DNA of 64,000 bases from Natrinema sp031626495 (GCF_031626495.1 NZ_JAMQOJ010000004.1:186001-250000); one strand, 5' to 3'. Shown: positions 33,187-42,412, counted from the first letter of the stretch. The notes: generated by a model not told the origin, from the letters alone. Numbers and translations are program-made.

Positions 33187-34197
33187 CTAGTTCTCGAGCA
33201 GCCGAGCCGCGAGCAGGACCGGCAGCGCGAACCCAAACGCGTTGACGCTCCCGTGCCAGCGGATCATCTCCGGGATCGATACCAGCGAAGCAGTGCCGGG
33301 AAACGCCGAGGAGGCGAACGCGAGCGCCAGCGCCATCGTCCAGCACAGCGATAGCGCGGCGACGGAAAACAGCGCCCCCGGGAGCCGCGGGACCGCCGGG
33401 ACGACCGCGCGGAACACGAGCAGCGCGAACCCGACCACGGCTGCCGAGAACGCAGCGGCAGCCACCGCCTCGAGCACCGGCGAGAAGGTGATGCCCACCG
33501 CGATCAAAAGGACGCCAGCGGCGATGACGGCCGTCACGGCGGCCGCCGCTCGTCCTGCAAGGGTCGGCGGGTACTCACCCTCGTCGGTCGCCACGATACG
33601 GCCGGTGAAGCCGACGATCAGCGGCAGCGCGAACCCGGCATAGTGGAAGTGGACGCCCGTCAGGAGGACGATGATCGGCGCGAAGCGTAGACTGATTTCG
33701 GCCGCGTGCAAGCAGAGGAAGACGGCGGCCACCGGAACGTAGAGAAGGGAGGCGTCGATCGCGAGCTCCGGCAGCGGGCCGGGACCGCGAACCAGCAATC
33801 GCCGGAGTCCGACCAGCGCGATCGACCCGGTGACGGCGAGCCACGGGACGGTGAGCGCTACCGCGGCCAGGGTTCCCCTCGGCGCGGCGAGTCCGGCGAC
33901 GACGGCCACCGCGGCGGGGAACTGGCTGCCGACGGCGACCGTATAGAAGGACACGGAGCCGTCGCCGGCCCGCGACTCGAGCAGGCCAAGGCCCAGCGGC
34001 ACGACGACGAGCGTCGCGAGAGCGACGTACAGTTCGACGGCTGACAGTGGGAACGGCCCGCCGATCGTCCCGACCGACAGCACCAGCCACCCGCCACCGC
34101 CGACCAGCGCGCTCAGGTCGGTTACGCGTCGGCCCGCGACGGTCGGTGACTGACTCGAGTGCCCCGTTCGAGCGGGGGTCGCTTCGAGATCGGTCAC
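33187..34197 (-). CDS. YndJ family integral membrane protein
   Basis: A 336-residue protein with about nine to ten predicted membrane helices after a hydrophilic 30-residue N-terminus. Distinct family-like segments are LLTGVHFHYAGFALPLIVGF and MIRWHGSVNAFGFALP, with conserved histidines inside helices as in Bacillus YndJ; a possible metal or haem ligand role for these histidines is inference. The GTG start (MTDLEATPARTGHS) overlaps the stop of the DUF4166 gene by 4 bases, so it is the third gene of an SDR-DUF4166-YndJ operon. In Bacillus the same three families are neighbours, which supports a shared unknown process. Confidence 0.82.
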   Translation of the reverse strand: MTDLEATPARTGHSSQSPTVAGRRVTDLSALVGGGGWLVLSVGTIGGPFPLSAVELYVALATLVVVPLGLGLLESRAGDGSVSFYTVAVGSQFPAAVAVVAGLAAPRGTLAAVALTVPWLAVTGSIALVGLRRLLVRGPGPLPELAIDASLLYVPVAAVFLCLHAAEISLRFAPIIVLLTGVHFHYAGFALPLIVGFTGRIVATDEGEYPPTLAGRAAAAVTAVIAAGVLLIAVGITFSPVLEAVAAAAFSAAVVGFALLVFRAVVPAVPRLPGALFSVAALSLCWTMALALAFASSAFPGTASLVSIPEMIRWHGSVNAFGFALPVLLAARLLEN

Positions 34198-34871
34198 GCG
34201 TTCTCACCCGGCAGGTCGACGCCACCGTGAGTAGCGGAGGTCGTCGCGTCGCGATCGACGGCCCGGAAGTCGCTCTCGAACGTGCCCGTGTAGCCGAAGA
34301 CCGTCCCGATCAGCGAGTTGGTGATTTCGGCCGCCACGCGGAATCGGGCGCTCTCGGCGTCGTACCAGTCGCGGAGGCGACCGTCGATCGACAGGCGGTC
34401 GGGGAGAGCGACGTAGGTATCGCCGGCCCGGAGCCATTGCGTTCCGATCGAGAGGGCCAGCGCACCGTCGTCGGCGCGTACGCGGAGGTCCGCGGCGACC
34501 AGGCCGCGGCGGCCGAACAGGTCGGTGATACAGCCTCGAGCGGGGTTCCACCGCAGCGTGTCCACGAACTCACGCGGCGGATCGGTCTCGAACGTTCGGT
34601 GGAGGAACAGCGCCTCGTTCCCGGCGTCGTCGACGAACGCCTCCGTAGTGATCCTGAAGGGAACGTCCGTCCCGCCCTCGGGAAAGAGGAAGTCGTCGAT
34701 CGTGCCGAGCCACAGTACCGGCAGCGCGAGCGTACTCCGCTCGAGGTCGTCCATCCGGCCGACGCCGACCGCCTCGCGGTCCTCACCGCTCTCGAGGCCG
34801 TAGCGCTCCCGTACGCGGGGATGGAGAGTATCCCAGTCATCGCCGACTGCGCGCTCGAAGAGTCCGGTCAC
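34194..34871 (-). CDS. DUF4166 domain protein
   Basis: A 225-residue soluble protein starting at GTG 34871 (MTGLFERAVGDDWDTLHPRV). It carries the DUF4166 pattern: LHPRVRERYG near the N-terminus, PVLWLGTIDDFLFPEGG, then PFRITTEAFVDDAGNEAL and FHRTFETDPPREFVDTLRWN-like strands, ending in a beta-rich domain. The function is not known. It follows the SDR gene by 56 bp and overlaps the YndJ gene, and DUF4166 proteins are regularly found fused or next to SDR/YndJ partners. Confidence 0.82.
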   Translation of the reverse strand: MTGLFERAVGDDWDTLHPRVRERYGLESGEDREAVGVGRMDDLERSTLALPVLWLGTIDDFLFPEGGTDVPFRITTEAFVDDAGNEALFLHRTFETDPPREFVDTLRWNPARGCITDLFGRRGLVAADLRVRADDGALALSIGTQWLRAGDTYVALPDRLSIDGRLRDWYDAESARFRVAAEITNSLIGTVFGYTGTFESDFRAVDRDATTSATHGGVDLPGENA

Positions 34872-34927
34872 GGTCGTCCCTCCGCGACTGCGGTGGATCG
34901 ATCGCCCGTACCTGAAGTCGAGACCAT

Positions 34928-35806
34928 CTATCGCTCACCTCTCGACTGGTCGATATACGCCGACAGCGTTCGGAGCGAGTCCGGATCGACGCCGAACGCC
35001 GCGAGAGCGTCGTCGGTCGTCGTGTTGTCCGACTGCAGCGCGCGATACTGATCGCGGCCGAACGGGATCCAGGGGAGCGGATCGACGGCTCGCGCCGCGA
35101 TTCCGGCGAGCGCCATCGGGATCGGGACGACGACGCCACCGCCGCGGATCGTCGTGACCGTCTCCGCGAGCGTGAGTCGCTCCGGACCGCCGATCTCGTA
35201 ACACCGGTCCGCGTGACGATCGTCCTCGAGTCCGTCGGCGATTAGCGGGGTGAGATCCTCGACCCAGATGGGCTGCAGTCGCATCCGGCCGCCGCCCGGT
35301 AGCGGCGTCACGAGCGGCGGCACCATCCGCTCGACGAACGGCACGAACGCACAGCCGTCGCCGAAAACGACCGATGGGCGGTAGATAACGTACTTGAGGC
35401 TCGAGTCGCGGACGACGCGTTCGGCTCGCCGCTTGGCCCGGAAGTACGCCGTCTCCACGCCGTCGTCGACGCCCAGCCCGCTCAGCTGGACGAATCGCTC
35501 GACGCCAGTCTTCTCGCTCGCAGCGACGAGATGGCGCGTGCCGTCGTAGTGGACCGCCTCGTGGCTCCGGCCGCGAGGCTGGACGTGGGAGGGAAGCGCC
35601 ACGAGGTTGACGACGGCGTCGTGGCCGGCAATCGCGGCTGTGAGATCCGGCTCGGTCACGTCCAGCGCCGTCGTCTCGACACCGTCGGGAAGCCTAGCCG
35701 CGTCGGGTGACCGCGAGGCGGCCGTCACCGCGTGCCCGCGGTCGACCAAGACGTGACAGAGAGATCGACCGACGAATCCAGCGCCGCCGGCGACCAAGAC
35801 GCGCAT
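34928..35806 (-). CDS. atypical SDR / NAD(P)-binding epimerase-like protein
   Basis: A 292-residue extended short-chain dehydrogenase-like protein. ATG 35806 gives MRVLVAGGAGFVGRSLCHVL with the Gly-rich nucleotide site GGAGFVG right at the N-terminus. Further segments are VNLVALPSHVQPRG, VERFVQLSGLG and a Y-x-x-x-K-like AYFRAKRRAERVV, as in the complex I NDUFA9-like group. A TAAAATTAAG box at about 25 nt upstream favours 35806 over the GTG-type start at 35824. The substrate is unknown. It leads the operon with DUF4166 and YndJ. Confidence 0.85.
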   Translation of the reverse strand: MRVLVAGGAGFVGRSLCHVLVDRGHAVTAASRSPDAARLPDGVETTALDVTEPDLTAAIAGHDAVVNLVALPSHVQPRGRSHEAVHYDGTRHLVAASEKTGVERFVQLSGLGVDDGVETAYFRAKRRAERVVRDSSLKYVIYRPSVVFGDGCAFVPFVERMVPPLVTPLPGGGRMRLQPIWVEDLTPLIADGLEDDRHADRCYEIGGPERLTLAETVTTIRGGGVVVPIPMALAGIAARAVDPLPWIPFGRDQYRALQSDNTTTDDALAAFGVDPDSLRTLSAYIDQSRGER

Positions 35807-35995
35807 ACCGGCCACTTTTGTCACAGATCCTTAATTTTACCGCTAGTGTGCCGATAGCTATCGATTCGAGAGCGACCCCCGACGGACTATTTGCGCCTAG
35901 AAGTCGAAGAGGCGACCAATGCGCAAACTCGAGCCCGCTCGATCGATCGTGAACCGAGACGCTCGCGAGGAGAGACGGGCACAGCCATCGGAACG

Positions 35996-37081
35996 ATGAG
36001 CGGAAGGCGACGGTTTCTGGTAGCGGCGGGAACGACGATGCTCGGTAGCCCCGCGGTCACGGCCGATCGAGTTGCGATCGGCGAACACGACCGCCACGGA
36101 ACGACGATCGGCTTCATCGGGGATACGATGCTCGGGCGCGGCGTGGACGAGCGATACGGCCGGAGCGGCGCGGACCCGGCGGCCGTCTGGGGCGATCTCC
36201 GCTCTCGACTGCGATCGCTGGACGGCGTCTGCTGTAACCTCGAGTGTTGTCTCTCGACGCGGGGCGACCGATATCCCGATCGAACCTACTACTTCCGGGC
36301 CGACCCCGAGTGGGCCGTCCCCGCGCTCGAGGCCGGGAACGTCCGGTTCGCGTCGCTGGCGAACAACCACATGCTGGATTTCGGACCGACGGCGCTGATG
36401 GATACCCTCGACGTGCTCGACGACGGGGGCATCACGCATGCCGGCGCGGGCGAACGCCCGGACGATGCCCGAGCCCCGTCGATCGTGTCGATCGGCGACC
36501 TCGACGTGGCAGTGGTCTCATTTTCGGATCAGAGCGCCGAGTACGCTGCAACCGAGGACCGCGCGGGAACCGCATACGTCGAGTGCGATTCGACGAATCC
36601 GGAGACGCGGCAGATCGTCACCACGGCCCTCGAGCGAGCCTCGGCGCGAGATCCCGATCTGCTCGTTGCGTCGCTCCACTGGGGGCCGAACTGGGTCGAG
36701 GTTCCGGACGAAACCTATCGCGAGTTCGGACGCTGGCTCATCGAGGAGGGAGTCGCGATCGTCCACGGCCACAGTGCGCACGTCGTCCAGGGGATCGAAC
36801 CGTACGAGGGAGGCGTCATCCTACACGATACGGGTGATTTCGTTGACGATTATACCGTGAAAGAGGAACTGTGGAACGATCGAAGCTTTCTCTTCGAGGT
36901 CGAGATCGACGATGGCGACCCCACGGCCGTTCGGCTCGTTCCCGTCGTGATCGACGACGAAGCGGTCCGCCGTGCGGATCCGTGGGAAGCGGCCTGGCTC
37001 CGGAAGACGATCGCGGAGCGCTCGGCACCGTTCGACCCGAGCTTCGAATACGACGATCAAGAGGTGATCGTCCCCCTTTGA
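35996..37081 (+). CDS. CapA-type metallophosphatase-like protein (poly-gamma-glutamate synthesis family)
   Basis: A 361-residue CapA/PgsA family protein. ATG 35996 gives MSGRRRFLVAAGTTMLGSPA, a short twin-arginine-like signal peptide, so it is probably exported. The calcineurin-like domain shows GFIGDTMLGRGVDERYG, CNLECCLS, the ASLANNHMLDFG block, VASLHWGPNWVE and IVHGHSAHVVQGIE, which are the family's metal-site motifs in order. In Bacillus, CapA acts in poly-gamma-glutamate capsule synthesis. No other capsule gene is seen here, so the substrate is open. A longer frame begins at 35891, but it lacks a signal-like start. Confidence 0.85.
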   Translation: MSGRRRFLVAAGTTMLGSPAVTADRVAIGEHDRHGTTIGFIGDTMLGRGVDERYGRSGADPAAVWGDLRSRLRSLDGVCCNLECCLSTRGDRYPDRTYYFRADPEWAVPALEAGNVRFASLANNHMLDFGPTALMDTLDVLDDGGITHAGAGERPDDARAPSIVSIGDLDVAVVSFSDQSAEYAATEDRAGTAYVECDSTNPETRQIVTTALERASARDPDLLVASLHWGPNWVEVPDETYREFGRWLIEEGVAIVHGHSAHVVQGIEPYEGGVILHDTGDFVDDYTVKEELWNDRSFLFEVEIDDGDPTAVRLVPVVIDDEAVRRADPWEAAWLRKTIAERSAPFDPSFEYDDQEVIVPL

Positions 37082-37130
37082 CGAGGGCGGGTCCGCACCT
37101 TTATCCCGAAAGGCGCCCCACCTATTTTCG

Positions 37131-38606
37131 ATGGCAGGGCCGGTTCCCGAACTCGAGGATCGCGCGACCGCGTGCGCGGAACGATTGTGCGAGGCCGATC
37201 GCGTGCTGCTCGCCTCGCATATCGACGCCGACGGACTCACCAGCGCCGCGATCGCCGCGCAGGCGCTCGAGCGGGCGGAAATCCCGTTCGAGGCGATCTT
37301 CGAGAAGCAGCTCGACGAGGACGCGATCGCGGACATCTCGGCGACCGACTACGAGACGGTTCTCTTTACCGACTTCGGGAGCGGCCAGCTCGATCTCATC
37401 GGCGACCACGAGGACGCGGGCGATTTCACCCCCGTCATCGCGGATCACCACCAGCCCGCCGACCGGGAAACGGAGTACCACCTCAACCCGCTGCTGTTCG
37501 GGATCAACGGCGCGTCGGAGCTGTCGGGAGCGGGCGCGAGCTACGTGCTCGCGCGGGCGCTCGCGGAGGTCGCCAGCACTCGAGGTGCTGCTACCGACGG
37601 CGGGACCGTCGCCGAACCCGCGGGGACGACGGTCCGCGCCGACAACCGCGATCTGGCCGCCCTCGCAGTCGTCGGCGCGGTCGGCGACATGCAGGCCTCC
37701 GGCGGTGAACTCCACGGCGCGAACGCGAAAATCGTCGACGAAGGCGTCGAGGCCGGCGTCCTCGAGACGGGGAAGGATCTCGCGCTCTACGGGAAACAGA
37801 CCCGGCCGTTGCCGAAACTGCTCGAGTACGCCACCGACGTCCACATCCCCGGGATCTCGAACGACGAGAACGGCGCGCTGCGATTCCTCGACGGGCTGGA
37901 TCTCGAGTTGAAACGCGACGGCGAGTGGCGGCGCTGGGCCGGCCTGACGAACGACGAAAAGCAGACCGTCGCCAGTGCACTCGTCCGGAAAGCGGTCTCG
38001 AGCGGCGTCCCGGCGTCGAAGATCGAGGGACTGGTCAGCACGGCCTACGTCCTGAGCGAGGAGCCCGTCGGCACCGAACTCCGGGACGCCAGCGAGTTCT
38101 CGACGCTGCTCAACGCGACCGCCCGCTACGAGCGCGCCGACGTCGGACTGGGCGTCTGCCTCGGCGACCGGGAGGGGGCGCTCGAGCGCGCCCGACAGCT
38201 CCTGCGCGAACACCGGCGGAACCTCTCTAACGGGATCGATCTCGTCACCCGCGAGGGGGCGACCCAGGAGGAACACGTCCAGTGGTTCCACGCGAGCGAC
38301 GAGATCCGCGAGACCATCGTCGGCATCGTCGCGGGAATGGCGATGGGGAACCAGGGGATCAGCCGCTCGAAGCCGATCGTCGCCTTCGCGGAGAAGAACG
38401 AAGAGGAGGTGAAAGTCTCGGCCAGAGGCACCCACTCGCTCGTTCGCAAGGGACTGGATCTGTCGGCCGTGATGGGCGAGGCCTCCCGCGCTGTTGGCGG
38501 CGACGGCGGCGGCCACGACGTGGCGGCGGGCGCGACTGTACCCAAAGGTGAGGAAGCGGCGTTCATCGAACGCGCCGACGAAATCGTCGGCGAACAGCTC
38601 TCCTGA
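37131..38606 (+). CDS. DHH-family single-strand nuclease (RecJ/GAN-like)
   Basis: A 491-residue DHH phosphoesterase related to RecJ and the archaeal GINS-associated nuclease. The N-terminal catalytic motifs are LLASHIDADGLTSAAI, VLFTDFGSGQ and VIADHHQPAD (the DHH triplet). GAVGDMQASGG follows near residue 180, and the C-terminal DHHA1 domain ends in GGDGGGHDVAAGATVP. Such enzymes degrade single-stranded DNA or RNA during replication and repair. ATG 37131 (MAGPVPELEDRATACAERL) is preceded by a CCTTTATCC box about 30 nt upstream. Confidence 0.88.
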   Translation: MAGPVPELEDRATACAERLCEADRVLLASHIDADGLTSAAIAAQALERAEIPFEAIFEKQLDEDAIADISATDYETVLFTDFGSGQLDLIGDHEDAGDFTPVIADHHQPADRETEYHLNPLLFGINGASELSGAGASYVLARALAEVASTRGAATDGGTVAEPAGTTVRADNRDLAALAVVGAVGDMQASGGELHGANAKIVDEGVEAGVLETGKDLALYGKQTRPLPKLLEYATDVHIPGISNDENGALRFLDGLDLELKRDGEWRRWAGLTNDEKQTVASALVRKAVSSGVPASKIEGLVSTAYVLSEEPVGTELRDASEFSTLLNATARYERADVGLGVCLGDREGALERARQLLREHRRNLSNGIDLVTREGATQEEHVQWFHASDEIRETIVGIVAGMAMGNQGISRSKPIVAFAEKNEEEVKVSARGTHSLVRKGLDLSAVMGEASRAVGGDGGGHDVAAGATVPKGEEAAFIERADEIVGEQLS

Positions 38607-38698
38607 CACGACACACGCACGATCGAACCGACGGAACCCCTACAGCTCAGTAAACCAGGGGTGTATCCACTCCGAGAGAAACGGTCTGTGGGTCGCAG

Positions 38699-39454
38699 CT
38701 AGGTCGATCTGTCCATCGACGCCGGCACCGTCGGTACCAGCGGCGCGCGCGAGGTGAACATGTACGTCGTCTTGCGCACTGCCCCCTTCCCGTACTGGAC
38801 GGCGCTCTTGCGGATCGGCGTCCGCTTGCCGTGGATCTGGGTCCGCCCCTCGAGAATCGCCTCGACGAGGTCGTCGCCGTCGATGTCGGCTTTCGTGGGA
38901 TTCGCGGCGTCGGGCATGACGAGAACCTCGGTGTAGGCCTTCCCGACGTTCGGGAGGTAGTGGGCGTCGCTGGCTCCGATCTGGGGGTAATCGCGTCGCT
39001 TCGCGAAGGTCCGGGCGCGGCGGTTCCGATAGCCGGTGAACAGCATCGAGTTGTAGGTCTCGATCGCGTCGGCGTCGTCGATCTGGCGCTTGCGGACGCC
39101 GTGGCGGCTGCGCTGGAACGGATGGGGTACGATCGCCACGCCGCCCAACTCGCGGACAGTCTCGACGGTCTCCATGAACGGCTGACCGGGATCGGGGCGT
39201 CGCTCGACCCCGATCGCCAGCAGGTGGCCGTGCTTCGTCGAGACCTCGACGCCGGGGATGCCGATCAGGCCGTACTCGGGGGCGAGATCGGCGGCCCGGC
39301 GGGACTCGTCGATCTCGTCGTGGTCGGTGATGACCACCCCGTCGAGCCCGATATCGGCGGCGTGCTCGAGGATGAGTTCGATCGGTTCGTGCCCGTCGTA
39401 GGACTCGTCGGAGTGGACGTGAAAGTCGATCGCGAACGGAATCTGCGTGGTCAT
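38699..39454 (-). CDS. PHP-domain phosphoesterase
   Basis: A 251-residue PHP protein starting MTTQIPFAIDFHVHSDESYD. Motifs are DFHVHSDESYDGHEP, VVITDHDEIDESRRA, GVEVSTKHGHLLAIG, IVPHPFQRSRHG and QIGASDAHYLPNVG, a full metal-site set. It differs from the PHP protein at 14.2 kb and resembles the haloarchaeal group with a C-terminal basic tail (RKTTYMFTSRAPLVP). The substrate is unknown. An ATG at 39547 in frame lies upstream but gives a poorly conserved extension. Confidence 0.87.
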   Translation of the reverse strand: MTTQIPFAIDFHVHSDESYDGHEPIELILEHAADIGLDGVVITDHDEIDESRRAADLAPEYGLIGIPGVEVSTKHGHLLAIGVERRPDPGQPFMETVETVRELGGVAIVPHPFQRSRHGVRKRQIDDADAIETYNSMLFTGYRNRRARTFAKRRDYPQIGASDAHYLPNVGKAYTEVLVMPDAANPTKADIDGDDLVEAILEGRTQIHGKRTPIRKSAVQYGKGAVRKTTYMFTSRAPLVPTVPASMDRST

Positions 39455-40571
39455 GGGAGGTACCGAATGTCGGGTACAGCGGGAGGCGCTACCATCAATA
39501 ACTCGTTGGCGCGCATAAACGCTGTGCTGCCGATCGGCTCCCGGCACGAGGGCAATTCAATATATCGTTATGAGATTTATCGGGTGAGGATCGACTGATG
39601 ACGGGTTCCGGTTACAGCGCGAACTGCAGAAACGCGGCAATCGACAGCCAGGGGCAGCAAGCGAGTGCGAACGACAGGAGCCACTGAAAGCCACTGCACA
39701 CCTAGATTGCAGACGCACGCGCGGTTCGGAGCGAGCAGCGAGCGCGCCGCGGACTGTGCGATCGGTGTGTGAATCGATCCAGTTGCCAGAAAACGGGGGT
39801 CGAGACACCGAAGAATACTGCAACTGCGAAAGTCGCGGCAGCGATCGACCTCGGACTCGAGTCGAGCGAACCAGCGGTCGATCGCGGTGTCGCCGGATGA
39901 GACACCACCGCGCTCCCGACCAGTCGTACCCCAGTTCGAGTGTATCAATCTGTACACCGATCCGACGCCGATTCACGCCCGTTCGGCCGCGAACGGCGAC
40001 GGTCGCCGCTGTATCGGTCGCAACCACTATACGAAATTCCCCATTTGAAGCCCCGGGCCGATGATAGAGCGGCAGCAGGACTCGAGATCGGAAGCGAACT
40101 CGTTTCGAAGGCGGCGCAAAATCGTGTGCCTGCTCGAAGAACGATACGTTCGACAGAGAGAGTGACGGTAACAGTGTGTTACCGTTATCTCCGCCGCGGT
40201 TACTGGCCACTGGCCGTCGAGGACGACCGTGATAGCGGAGTCGTGTGGCTTCACGCATGTATCGGTCGTCGTGTCTTCTGGACCGTTCGGTCACTGGGGA
40301 AACCCGCTCTGCTTCGGCTGCACCACGAAGAGTACACGGAGAGAGACCGTAGAAAGCGCCTCAGCAACCACTGCAGGCTCCGAATCGAGGACACTGTCGC
40401 TACCTTGGTGAAGCGCGTATCGATATATCGAATCGAGGTAGCCGAACGAACCGTCTGCGGTTCAGCGACGACACCGCTACGAGCGAATCACCGATATATC
40501 GCGACGGGTCCGCCGTTAGCGGAACCCAGTGTCGCTCGAGTCGGAGGGCCATCGGCTCGAGGATCGGATGA
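39455..40571. other. gene-poor kilobase between the PHP gene and the iron-box operon
   Basis: No intact gene is supported. Reading frames here are rich in Ser, Arg and Cys. On the reverse strand, positions about 39908 down to 39612 read as one frame with a TAG at about 39702: an upstream membrane-like stretch (AAATFAVAVFFGVSTPVFW) and, after the stop, another (GFQWLLSFALACCPWLSI), ending at a TAA at 39612. This looks like a decayed two-helix membrane protein, but similarity is not known. A 21-bp dyad lies at 40165. Composition is AT-richer than its neighbours. Confidence 0.5.
40165..40185. promoter_or_regulatory. ACGGTAACA-GTG-TGTTACCGT dyad
   Basis: A perfect 21-base inverted repeat with 9-base arms in the gene-poor stretch. 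It is 482 bp upstream of the DUF7551 gene start, so it could be an operator of an unrecognised gene or an RNA hairpin. Confidence 0.4.
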
Positions 40572-40621
40572 TTAGGTCAGCCTAAAATTCGGTGGACTTA
40601 TAGTGATTTAGGTGTGCCTAA
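40572..40621 (+). promoter_or_regulatory. promoter with two DtxR/iron-box-like operators
   Basis: TTAGGTCAGCCTAA (40572-40585) and TTAGGTGTGCCTAA (40608-40621) flank a TATA-like CTTATAG at 40598-40604. The downstream copy covers the expected transcription start of the DUF7551 operon, an ideal place for repression. Both match TTAGG-N4-CCTAA, as does the site upstream of the halocyanin lipoprotein at 15.9 kb. Confidence 0.72.
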
Positions 40622-40646
40622 ACAAACGAACGACGCGAGGGACCCC

Positions 40647-41573
40647 ATGGTCGGAACGACACTCCGAGAGATCCGCAGCGAGATCGAGCGCCTGGCCAGC
40701 GACGACGGCGCGTTCTACGTCGTCGGTGCGCGCTCGGGCGAACGACCCGTCCCGGTCACTGGACACCGATTTGCGACCCGAGCGGCTGCAGCCGAAGCCG
40801 CTCGAGCCACGGAGCAGTATCGCGCCGCACTCAGACGCTACGATCCGAAGGTACCGTTTTACGATCCGATCGTCTGCGAGGAGCGGCCGACGAGCGCAGA
40901 CGGTGATGCAGTTGAAGCCGACTCCGGCGGTCCGGATCGATCGAACGCGACCGGCGAACCGTGCGTCCGGGTCGACCGCGAGGAACGAGCCCGAAGCGAA
41001 AGCCCGCTGATCGAGTTCTGCCACGACGTCTCGGGGGCCGTCTTCGAGGCGCTCTCGGCCCGCAATCACGAGGCCGCAGAGCGGGCGATCATGGACGCGT
41101 ATCTGGCCGCGGCCGAAGCGCCGACCGATCGGAACACGCTCTGTCTGGTCATGCTCGAGACGATGGCGTCGGAACTCGAGCGACAGCTCGACGCGGCCGA
41201 GCAGAGGCGGGTTCTAACGGCGGCTGCAGCGGCTCTCCCGCCGGTCGATCCCGCGGCGGATCCCGTAAAAGCGAGCCTCGCACACGTAGACTCGCTCTCG
41301 CTGGTGAGCGAGTACGGCGTGAACCGCGAGTCGGACGACGGGCCAGGAGAGACGTGGACGGTTTCCCTGCGAGGATACGCCATCGAGTGCGGCGAGGGAC
41401 GGTTCCCGACGCTGCCGATCGGGATAGACCTCCTGCGGCGGACGGCAGCACCGATCGAGGCGTTCGGCGTCACCGACGTGACCGCCCTCGGCGACGGTGA
41501 CTGGCGGTTCGTCCTGACGAACGCGGAGGCGGAGCGCGGCGGTCTCGTCTGCACGCGAGGTGAGACCGCGTGA
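40647..41573 (+). CDS. DUF7551 haloarchaeal protein
   Basis: From ATG 40647 (MVGTTLREIRSEIERLASDDG) a soluble acidic 308-residue protein. The N-terminal 75 residues (FYVVGARSGERPVPVTGHRF, then an alanine-rich helix AAAAEAARATEQYRAALRRY) match my recollection of DUF7551, a haloarchaea-only family of unknown function. A variable acidic linker follows. The C-terminal half (SPLIEFCHDVSGAVFEALSA onwards) is largely helical and ends with a beta-rich stretch containing VTDVTALGDGDWRFVLTNAE. Its promoter carries two iron-box-like sites, so expression probably follows metal supply. The stop overlaps the DUF7260 start. Confidence 0.75.
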   Translation: MVGTTLREIRSEIERLASDDGAFYVVGARSGERPVPVTGHRFATRAAAAEAARATEQYRAALRRYDPKVPFYDPIVCEERPTSADGDAVEADSGGPDRSNATGEPCVRVDREERARSESPLIEFCHDVSGAVFEALSARNHEAAERAIMDAYLAAAEAPTDRNTLCLVMLETMASELERQLDAAEQRRVLTAAAAALPPVDPAADPVKASLAHVDSLSLVSEYGVNRESDDGPGETWTVSLRGYAIECGEGRFPTLPIGIDLLRRTAAPIEAFGVTDVTALGDGDWRFVLTNAEAERGGLVCTRGETA

Positions 41574-42388
41574 GCGATACCACGGCCGTCCACCGGGCGG
41601 TGACGTGCATCGATGACGAACGCGAGGCGATCGCCGATCGGAGAGCGGCGCTCGAGGCGTTCGAGAAGCGCGTTCGGGACGTCCCCGCAGAAACGCCCAC
41701 CCTCGCGGGAAGCCAGTATCGACAGGGGACGACAGCTCCGCTCGCGACGACGATGACGACGGGAGTCAGCGCGTCGGGATCGAGCGCGTCGACGCTGGGC
41801 GAGCGCTGCGTCACCGTCCGTGAGGCGTTCGCCGAAACGGTCCGTCCCCACAGCACCGCGGACATCGCGGCCGACGAGCCCCTCGCCGAGACGATCGCGG
41901 CGGAGCTGACGGAAGATATCGCCGTCGCGCTCGCGACCGAAACCGGCTGGACGCCGGCGCTGAAACGCGCCGTTCTCGAGGAAACCGAGACCAGACAACG
42001 GGAGACGACGGCGTATCTGGAGACGCTACGCGAGGAGCGACAGGCGCTCGAAGCGGCGATCGACGAGATCGACGAGATCGTCGCGTGGCTACAGACGACG
42101 GCCGACGAATCGCTCTTACAGTGTGACTTCGACGCGTTGCGGGCGAAACACGACCGCCTCGAGCGCGACCGCGATCGACTCGAGACGCTCGCTCGCGAGC
42201 GACAAGCACGGCTTACCGATTCGACGAACCGATACGGAACCGGCGGAACACGGTACCGATCGCTGCTAGCATCGTTTTACTCCGATCTCTCCGTTCGATA
42301 TCCGCTGCTGTCGACTGCGACGCGGCTGTACGAAATCTGTGGGGACTGTCAGCGGACGGTTCGAGCGCACCTCACGCGCCGCGTTTGA
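41570..42388 (+). CDS. DUF7260 coiled-coil protein
   Basis: A 272-residue protein starting at GTG 41570 (MSDTTAVHRAVTCIDDERE), overlapping the DUF7551 stop by 4 bases. Residues about 5-40 and 120-215 form amphipathic helices with heptad character (ERQALEAAIDEIDEIVAWL, RAKHDRLERDRDRLETLARE), and a serine/threonine-rich loop lies between. The C-terminus (LASFYSDLSVRYPLLSTATR) is helical. This is the DUF7260 pattern. Function unknown; co-expression with DUF7551 under the iron-box promoter suggests a role in metal stress. Confidence 0.76.
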   Translation: MSDTTAVHRAVTCIDDEREAIADRRAALEAFEKRVRDVPAETPTLAGSQYRQGTTAPLATTMTTGVSASGSSASTLGERCVTVREAFAETVRPHSTADIAADEPLAETIAAELTEDIAVALATETGWTPALKRAVLEETETRQRETTAYLETLREERQALEAAIDEIDEIVAWLQTTADESLLQCDFDALRAKHDRLERDRDRLETLARERQARLTDSTNRYGTGGTRYRSLLASFYSDLSVRYPLLSTATRLYEICGDCQRTVRAHLTRRV

Positions 42389-42412
42389 ACGGCGGCTTCG
42401 GTCGGAAGCGGC

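Noticed and set aside
39557..40294. 245-codon reverse frame in the gene-poor region
   Set aside because: Composition is Arg/Ser/Cys-rich and low in acidic residues, unlike haloarchaeal proteins; no promoter or family signal.
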